Positions 58,901 to 64,000 of a DNA stretch of 64,000 nucleotides are shown in pieces. The DNA is taken from the NCBI RefSeq assembly GCF_024198255.1, contig NZ_JAJVKW010000003.1, forward strand, positions 868,001 through 932,000, written 5' to 3'. The stretch comes from Myxococcus guangdongensis (GTDB taxonomy: Bacteria; Myxococcota; Myxococcia; Myxococcales; Myxococcaceae). Every line of letters starts with the position of its first letter. Within the stretch, counting starts at the first letter, position 1. Position numbers and translations under genes: made by a program. Under the pieces are notes generated by a model that saw nothing but the letters and a program-made list of their open reading frames with translations, was not told the origin of the DNA and did no database searches.

Positions 58901-60938
58901 TCAGCATGTCCAGCAGCACCTCGCGCAGCTTGTCGTGCACGAAGGTGTAGCGCGCGCCCTCCTCCCACAGCATGTGACGGCGACGCGGCTCCTCCAGCGC
59001 GGCGCTCAAGTGCTCGCGCGACACGCCCGAAAGGGCCTCCAGGCGTGACAGCTCGAAGGACTTGCCCAGCACCGCGCCCACCGAGAGCAATCGCCGCGAG
59101 GCCAGGGGCAACAGGCGCAGCCGCCGCACGAGGAAGCTCGCGGCCTGCCGGGACGAGCGCGCGTGCGCCATCGCCGTCGGCTCCACGCTCCAACCGGAGG
59201 CCCCCGGCACCAGCACGCCGTCCTCCACCAGCCCGTGCAGCACCGCGCTCGCCATGAAGGGGTTGCCCTCCGACAGCCGCGTCACCAGCTCCGTGGCCTC
59301 GCGCGGCAGCGCGCCCGCCATGGACTCCGTCAGGCGCGTCACCTCCGAAGCCCCCAGCGCGGACAGCCGTAAGTGCGCGTTGGGCGCCAGCCTGCGCAGC
59401 ACGTGCGTGGGGCCGATGTCCTCACCGCGGAAGGCGACGACGACGAGCACCCGTCCCTGTCCCTGGCGCCTCGCCTGTGACCAACCCTCCAGGGCCCGCA
59501 GCGTCAGCTCATCCGCCCACTGGCAGTCGTCGAGCACCACGACGGCGGGCTCGTCCCGCGTGCCCAGCGCGCCGAGCAGCGCGGTGAGTGCCTGGATGCC
59601 GCGGCTCTCACCGAGAGACTCGGGCCCCAGTCCCCGCGGGGAGGCGTGCGGCGCGGGGCACAGCAGCGGCTCCAACTGCGGCAGCACCATGCACAGCCCC
59701 GCCTCCTGTCCAGCGAGCCGCTCACGCAGCGCCTGGGCCAGCGCGGGCCTCGACGCGAGCGCCTGGGTGATGGCCGAGGCCACGCCCGTGAAGAGCTGGA
59801 AGGGCCTCCGCGCGGCCTGGTCCTGCCCCTGTCCCTGCAGCACCCACGCGTGGTGTCGCGGAGCGCGGGCGGAGAGCTCCTCGAGCAGCCGGCTCTTGCC
59901 GCCGCCAGACTCGGCCTCCACCACCACCAGTCGCCCCGGGTCCGTCACCGTGTGCTCGAGCTCGCGCTCCAGCGTGGCGACCTCCTCGTGGCGGCCGACG
60001 AAGGAGGGCTCGGTGAGGCTGCGTCGGGAGTCCCTCGCGCCGGTGATGAGCTCCGGCTCCGCCTGGCCCCGGGCCAGCGCGTCCTCCAGCTCCAGCAGGT
60101 CCGCCAGCGCGGAGGCCGCCGACTGGTAGCGATCCGACGGGTCCGTCTGCAACAGGCGCGAGACGAGCTCCTCCAATGCGCGCGGCGCGTCCACGCCCAC
60201 CGCGCGCAGCCGGGGCCGCGCGGACAGGTGCTGACGAAGGACCTCGCCCACCGAGTCGCCCGTGAAGAGGGGGACCCCAGCCAGCGACTCGAAGAGGACG
60301 ACGCCCGTGGAGTACAGGTCCGACGTGGCCTCCACGGGGCGGTGCAGGAGGCCCGCCTGCTCCGGGGACAGGTAGCGCGCGGTGCCCACCGGCAGGTCCC
60401 TGAGGGACGCGTCGAGGCGCTCGCTGCGGGCGAGCCCGAAATCAATCAGCGTGGCGCGTGACAGCGGCTCGCCGGAGACGATGAGGTTGGCGGGCTTCAC
60501 GTCGCGGTGCAGCACGCCGTGGTGGTGGGCCTCGGCCAGCGCGGACAGCAGGCCCCGGCCCAGCGCGAGCGCTTCGGGGACGCTCAGCACGCCGCGCTCC
60601 AGGCGCGCCTCCAGGGACTCTCCCGTCAGCCAGGGGGTGACCAGGTACAGCCAGTCCTCCGAGGTGCCGATGTGGCGCACGGCGACGACGAAGGGGCTGT
60701 CGAGCCGCGCGAGCGTGGCGGCCTCGTGCTCCATGCGGTGGCGCGTGGCGGGGACGAGCGCCGTGGTGGAGGTCACCTTGATGGCCACGCGCTCCCCGGT
60801 GCTCAGGTCCACACCCGCCCACGTGGAGATTCCCCGGCCGACCTTCAACCGCTGGACGAGCTCGAACTGGTGGCCCAGTCGGCGGCCGGGCCGCGGCTCT
60901 CCTGGAACGGCGCTGGCGGATGGGATGCCTTCAGCCAT
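55992..60938 (-). CDS. Hybrid Ser/Thr kinase, AAA-type ATPase, TPR, GAF and histidine kinase
   Basis: A 1648-residue cytoplasmic signalling protein. The N-terminal Ser/Thr kinase (about 25-290) is intact (VAIKV; HRDVKPAN near 144; DFG near 166; GTARYLSPEQ). Next is a STAND/AAA-like ATPase (about 320-600) with Walker A ESGGGKSRLL near 344 and Walker B VVVLDDCQWAD. A long TPR-like helical region (about 700-1200) and a GAF domain (about 1240-1400) follow. The C-terminal histidine kinase has H-box AAHELKTPLTSL (His near 1413), N-box VVGNLLSNAMKYG, G1 DFGIGIAD and G2 GFGLGLWIV. There is no membrane helix and no receiver. The signal and response regulator are unknown. This architecture is known in myxobacteria and cyanobacteria. 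Confidence 0.93.
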   Translation of the reverse strand: MAEGIPSASAVPGEPRPGRRLGHQFELVQRLKVGRGISTWAGVDLSTGERVAIKVTSTTALVPATRHRMEHEAATLARLDSPFVVAVRHIGTSEDWLYLVTPWLTGESLEARLERGVLSVPEALALGRGLLSALAEAHHHGVLHRDVKPANLIVSGEPLSRATLIDFGLARSERLDASLRDLPVGTARYLSPEQAGLLHRPVEATSDLYSTGVVLFESLAGVPLFTGDSVGEVLRQHLSARPRLRAVGVDAPRALEELVSRLLQTDPSDRYQSAASALADLLELEDALARGQAEPELITGARDSRRSLTEPSFVGRHEEVATLERELEHTVTDPGRLVVVEAESGGGKSRLLEELSARAPRHHAWVLQGQGQDQAARRPFQLFTGVASAITQALASRPALAQALRERLAGQEAGLCMVLPQLEPLLCPAPHASPRGLGPESLGESRGIQALTALLGALGTRDEPAVVVLDDCQWADELTLRALEGWSQARRQGQGRVLVVVAFRGEDIGPTHVLRRLAPNAHLRLSALGASEVTRLTESMAGALPREATELVTRLSEGNPFMASAVLHGLVEDGVLVPGASGWSVEPTAMAHARSSRQAASFLVRRLRLLPLASRRLLSVGAVLGKSFELSRLEALSGVSREHLSAALEEPRRRHMLWEEGARYTFVHDKLREVLLDMLTPQRRRELHRQAARSAAAQPTKDSFELAYHFDAAGEDTQALPHALIAAELARGRFALESAELNYRIAERGAADADASIRFRVAAGLGNVLMLRGRYEESRQQLERAQSLAREKQEQARILGQLGELAFKRGDFGEATLALEQGLKLMGRWVPPRGVLTGASAAWEILAQAAHTVAPRWFLARRPIEGGTEDLQAVRLYSRLAYGYWYRRGRAAVLWAHLRDLNLAERYPPTPELAQAYSEHSPALTTLPWFERAYAYAEKSLSLRQEQNDIWGQGQTLHFYGLACYASSRFDDCIEKCTQAIRLLERTGDPWEVNNATFQVAMALYRLGRLRESLETSQRLHAAALALGDRYSVRLGLEAWAKASDGRLPGTLLEGELNNPDQPDPQSFAGVLQADALHRMRQGDAAGAVAVLERAARLVDEAHLRQEYVAPITPLLATALRQLAETTSPLAAARRRALLERAEKTAKDAHALARTYRNNLPHALRERALVAALRGQERQARSWLEQSLQSARDLKMRHEHARSLKARGELGRALGWPGAEADLSLATRELAEMEEGLSPEVVEPGGTRALSLVDRFPRVLEAGRRLASALSREAVFEAVRQSMLELLRAEHCAIVDPRELSEDEDTEGPSRTALSRAMETGRITVMGQGLPGGASESMELLGVRSLLCAPLQVRGKTVACVLATHRQVGALFGEVEEHLTEFVTVLAGTALENAENFEAEQEAVRRRDDFLSIAAHELKTPLTSLQLHIQGLQAQARASGDAGLSPRKLSTKLESASAQTQRLGRLVSDLLDISRLAQGQLHIKLSEVDLVALVQGQLERSREALVRAECPVRLDAHAPRLTGSWDAMRLEQVVGNLLSNAMKYGAGQPIEITLREEKNGLALLRVRDFGIGIADEDRARIFGRFERAVSVRHYGGFGLGLWIVREIVQALGGAIDVESTPGEGSTFTVTLPCSGPSSQQESPGPPVH

Positions 60939-61291
60939 TCAGTGCCCTCGCGCTCCACCCCGCGACGCGAAGGCGCCGTGGTTGGCCGCGCGTCCCGTCC
61001 CTCCCGGCAACGTTGGGTGTCGGACGGGCGCCGCCAAGGGAGTGGTCGACGCACGTCTCCCGTGCGCCGACTCAGCCTTCAACAGCCGCACCCGCTCCGC
61101 TTCCCTCCTGCTTCTCGGGCATGCGGGCAGACTGCTCGGGCACCGAGGGGGCGGGCACGAATGACTCGGGTGTGCCCGCACGTCGTCCGGCGGGCGACGG
61201 GGCAGGGGGCCGACCTTCCGGCAGGTGGGTGGCACATGCTACGCCGGTGCGCGAAGTCGCCGTCCCTTCCCTCCCCCTGAGGACCTGCTCC
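60939..61291. promoter_or_regulatory. Divergent promoter region
   Basis: 353 bases between the kinase hybrid and the secreted protein gene, without a convincing gene. It has one 8-bp inverted repeat GCGGGCAC / GTGCCCGC (61151-61158, 61172-61179), about 115 bp before the secreted protein start. Promoter hexamers are not clear. Confidence 0.4.
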
Positions 61292-61879
61292 ATGACGAAG
61301 TTCTCGCAGACGTTGCTGGCCGCGCTCGCGCTGTCCCTGCTGCTCCCCGTCGCCTCCGCGCGCGCTTCCGACTATCCGCCCGACTACCCCATCTGCAGCG
61401 TCTATGACTCCGTGACGACGGGGCCCTTCGAGGTCATCCGCCACACGCGCCGGCTCCCCGGGAGGCTCGCCACGCTCACCGTCAGCTACCGGGGGTTCTT
61501 GCGCAACCTGTACCCGGACAATCAGATCTCCATCTATGTCAGCCTCAACGGCCGTCAGCAGACGCTGGCCGCGAGCGCGGGCGCGAACAGCGACGCCTAT
61601 GTCCTCCTGAACGCGGGCCCGCGCGGGTGCACCAAGTGCATGCGGTACATCAACACGCCGCTGTGCAACGCGCACTTCGCGGCGGGCGGCCAGGAGGGTG
61701 TCTGGGTGTGCGAGCAGCCCTCGGCGGTGGAGAACGACTTGTTCTTCTATGCCTTCGACTGGAACGGCTACCAGAACGCGTGGGACATCCACGTGGCCGC
61801 GACGGCCGGCGGCCAGTGGGACAGCAATCTGGGCAACAACTACTTCGCGCGACTGCCGGCACGGTCGAGCTGCTGGTAG
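61292..61879 (+). CDS. Secreted protein of unknown function
   Basis: A 195-residue exported protein starting MTKFSQTLLAALALSLLLP at ATG 61292, with GAGGA upstream. The signal peptide ends near SARAS-DY. The mature part is beta-rich (GRLATLTVSYRGFLRNLYPD, ENDLFFYAFDWNGYQNAWD) with six cysteines, including the pair CTKC, and an aromatic C-terminus. No family is recognised. It stands alone; the next gene is 120 bp away. Confidence 0.7.
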   Translation: MTKFSQTLLAALALSLLLPVASARASDYPPDYPICSVYDSVTTGPFEVIRHTRRLPGRLATLTVSYRGFLRNLYPDNQISIYVSLNGRQQTLAASAGANSDAYVLLNAGPRGCTKCMRYINTPLCNAHFAAGGQEGVWVCEQPSAVENDLFFYAFDWNGYQNAWDIHVAATAGGQWDSNLGNNYFARLPARSSCW

Positions 61880-61929
61880 TTTTCCGCCGAGAGCGTTCGC
61901 GGGCTGCACCCGAAGCTTGACTCCCCGAG

Positions 61930-61954
61930 AGCCCCGGCGGAAAAGCCGGGCTCA
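61930..61954 (+). other. Hairpin before the FAH gene
   Basis: GAGCCCCGGC and GCCGGGCTC pair with one bulged C around a loop GGAAAA, 50 bp after the secreted protein gene. It may be that gene's terminator or a leader structure of the next transcript. Confidence 0.4.
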
Positions 61955-61999
61955 TGAGGCGGCCCCCGCTGTTTCCACCGGGCCGCGGGGAGCCCGGGA

Positions 62000-62976
<977 letters not shown>

Positions 62977-62980
<4 letters not shown>

Positions 62981-63636
62981 AGGGCCTTCGGTTGCACAAC
63001 TACTGGCGCAGCTCCGCGTCGTGGCGGGTGCGCCTGACGTTGCACCTCAAGGGCCAGCCCTTCGAGTACGTGGCGGTGCACCTGCTCAAGGATGGTGGGC
63101 AGCAGAACTCGGAGGCGTATCGGAGCGTCAATCCGATGCGCACGGTGCCCACGCTGGAGTGGACGGAGACGGATGGGACGGAGCGGCGGTTGTCGCAGTC
63201 GCTCGCCATCGTGGAGTTGCTTCAGGAGCGCTTCCCGACGCCGTCGCTGTTCCCGGAGGACAGCTACCTGCGGGCTCGGACGCGGATGCTGGCGGAGTAC
63301 GTGAACTCCGGCATGCAGCCGCTGCAGAACCTGGCGGTGTTGCAGCGCATCAAGAGTGAGCTGAAGGGCGACGACAAGGCGTGGGGCGCGTACTGGAATG
63401 CCCGGGGCCTGGAGGCGCTGGAGACGATGGTGCAGCCCACGGCGGGACGCTTCTGCGTGGGAGACACCGTGTCTCTGGCGGACGTGTGCCTGGTGCCGCA
63501 GCTGTATGGCGCGCGCCGGTTCGCGTTGGATTTGTCGCCGTACCCGACGCTGCTGCGCATCGAGGCCGCGTGCGCGGAGCATCCCGCCTTCCAGGCGGCG
63601 CACCCGGACCGTCAGCCGGACGCGGCGCCGGCCTGA
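62977..63636 (+). CDS. maiA: Maleylacetoacetate isomerase (zeta-class GST)
   Basis: A 219-residue glutathione-S-transferase-fold protein of the zeta class. The signature SSASWRVRLTLHLKG near the N-terminus carries the catalytic Ser of the SSCxWRVRIAL-type motif, with Cys replaced by Ala, which is common. NPMRTVPTLEW (cis-Pro) and ADVCLVPQLYGARRFALD are also typical. It isomerises maleylacetoacetate to fumarylacetoacetate with glutathione. It is coupled (ATGA) to the FAH gene, which uses its product. A terminator hairpin follows the stop. Confidence 0.93.
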
Positions 63637-63647
63637 GGAGTGGTCGA

Positions 63648-63676
63648 GGAGCGCCCCGTCACGAATGGGGCGCTCC
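63648..63676. terminator. Terminator hairpin between maiA and the OsmC gene
   Basis: Perfect 10-bp stem GGAGCGCCCC / GGGGCGCTCC with a 9-base loop, 11 bp after the maiA stop. It lies between convergent genes and could serve both. Confidence 0.7.
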
Positions 63677-63772
63677 GGTCCTCCGCAGTATCGGCAGGCA
63701 TGCTTCTGCGCTCGCTACCGGTGGAGCGTGCGGATATCCGCCGGGTTTGTTCTTCTCCGCGGAGTTCGAGAT

Positions 63773-64000
63773 TCAGGCCGTCGGCGCGAAGGTCGTGTCG
63801 ATGCGCAACGCGCGTGACAGTGTGAGTGTCACGGGCGTCTTCGCGGCGATTTCGAGCAGGCGCGCCTTCTGCTCCTCGGTGACGGCGGGGCCGACCGAGA
63901 GCACGCGCTCCACGCGCTCCACGTCGTTCTCGCGCAGCAGCTTGAGCTTCACGGTGAAGGGGTTCAGCTCCCATCCCTTGCGCGCCGCGTACATCTTCAA
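63773..64000 (-). CDS. OsmC family protein, C-terminal part (partial)
   Basis: The last 75 codons of a gene that starts beyond the right edge. The pattern MKMYAARKGWELNPFTVKLK, then VERVERVLSVGPAVTEEQKARLLEIAAKTPV and TLSRALRI, is typical of the OsmC/Ohr fold C-terminal half. The catalytic cysteine usually seen in the C-terminal part (CPV) is here TPV, so peroxidase activity is doubtful for this copy. Function otherwise unknown. Confidence 0.75.
   Translation of the reverse strand: MKMYAARKGWELNPFTVKLKLLRENDVERVERVLSVGPAVTEEQKARLLEIAAKTPVTLTLSRALRIDTTFAPTA

Noticed and set aside
55878-59048. 1056-codon open frame on the plus strand
   Set aside because: It is antisense to the kinase hybrid gene, rich in Arg/His/Gln and without domains or a ribosome site. 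Such frames arise from high G+C third positions.

Overview
The window is a gene-dense, high-G+C (roughly 70% by eye) bacterial chromosome segment. It is most likely from a myxobacterium of the Myxococcus/Corallococcus/Pyxidicoccus group. The basis for this is the very high G+C third-position bias, many lipoproteins of unknown role, eukaryotic-like Ser/Thr kinases (one fused to a histidine kinase), FHA, NHL-repeat, VWA and carboxypeptidase-regulatory proteins, and many lipid-modifying enzymes. The species assignment is an inference. I see no tRNA, rRNA, CRISPR array or insertion sequence.

Layout. 1-1093: the end of mtnA and a FucA-like class II aldolase (methylthioadenosine salvage). 1100-3091: a membrane metallophosphoesterase and an FHA protein. 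3642-5672: a lipoprotein hydrolase. 5939-6693: a probable toxin-antitoxin pair with a PIN toxin. 6741-11982: acyl-CoA ligase, phosphofructokinase, amidase and a NagB-type deaminase. 11987-19874: a VWA protein, then a four-gene lipoprotein operon ending in a double di-haem (DUF1111) protein. A RoxA/RoxB-like di-haem oxygenase (20433-22496) diverges from that operon. 23224-25075: an accessory islet with a low-G+C gene of unknown function, a SUKH-type protein and a duplicated, decayed small membrane-protein gene.

25373-28588: glycosyltransferase, lytic transglycosylase and TetR regulator, with a divergent histidine-box hydroxylase and a likely TetR operator between them. 28596-29794: a lipoprotein and an outer-membrane-like protein. 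30029-33290: a four-gene lipid operon (desaturase, hydroxylase, alpha/beta hydrolase, thioesterase) behind a perfect palindrome. 33620-35875: CocE/S15 hydrolase. 36174-38125: a Pvc16/DUF4255-like protein and a proline-rich partner. 38892-42916: three tandem paralogous coiled-coil membrane proteins of unknown function. 42945-46088: DHFR-like reductase and two secreted or lipoprotein genes, one with eleven Asp-rich metal-binding repeats. 46257-48932: an FAD-linked D-2-hydroxyglutarate-type dehydrogenase convergent with serA. 49124-52852: a lipoprotein trypsin-like protease, a SpoIIAA-like protein, a small secreted protein and a degenerate Ser/Thr pseudokinase. 52821-60938: S9 peptidase, a methyltransferase and a 1648-residue Ser/Thr-kinase/ATPase/TPR/GAF/histidine-kinase hybrid. 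61292-63636: a secreted protein, then fumarylacetoacetate hydrolase and maleylacetoacetate isomerase (tyrosine/homogentisate catabolism). 63773 to the end: a partial OsmC gene.

The least understood and most interesting parts are the three-paralog membrane array with its neighbouring Pvc16-like pair, the haem/lipoprotein block facing the RoxA-like gene, the pseudokinase, the PIN module with a Cas2/VapD-like partner, and the SUKH islet. Intergenic hairpins that look like intrinsic terminators and a few palindromic operator candidates are listed. Functions rest on motif reading only; no database search was run.
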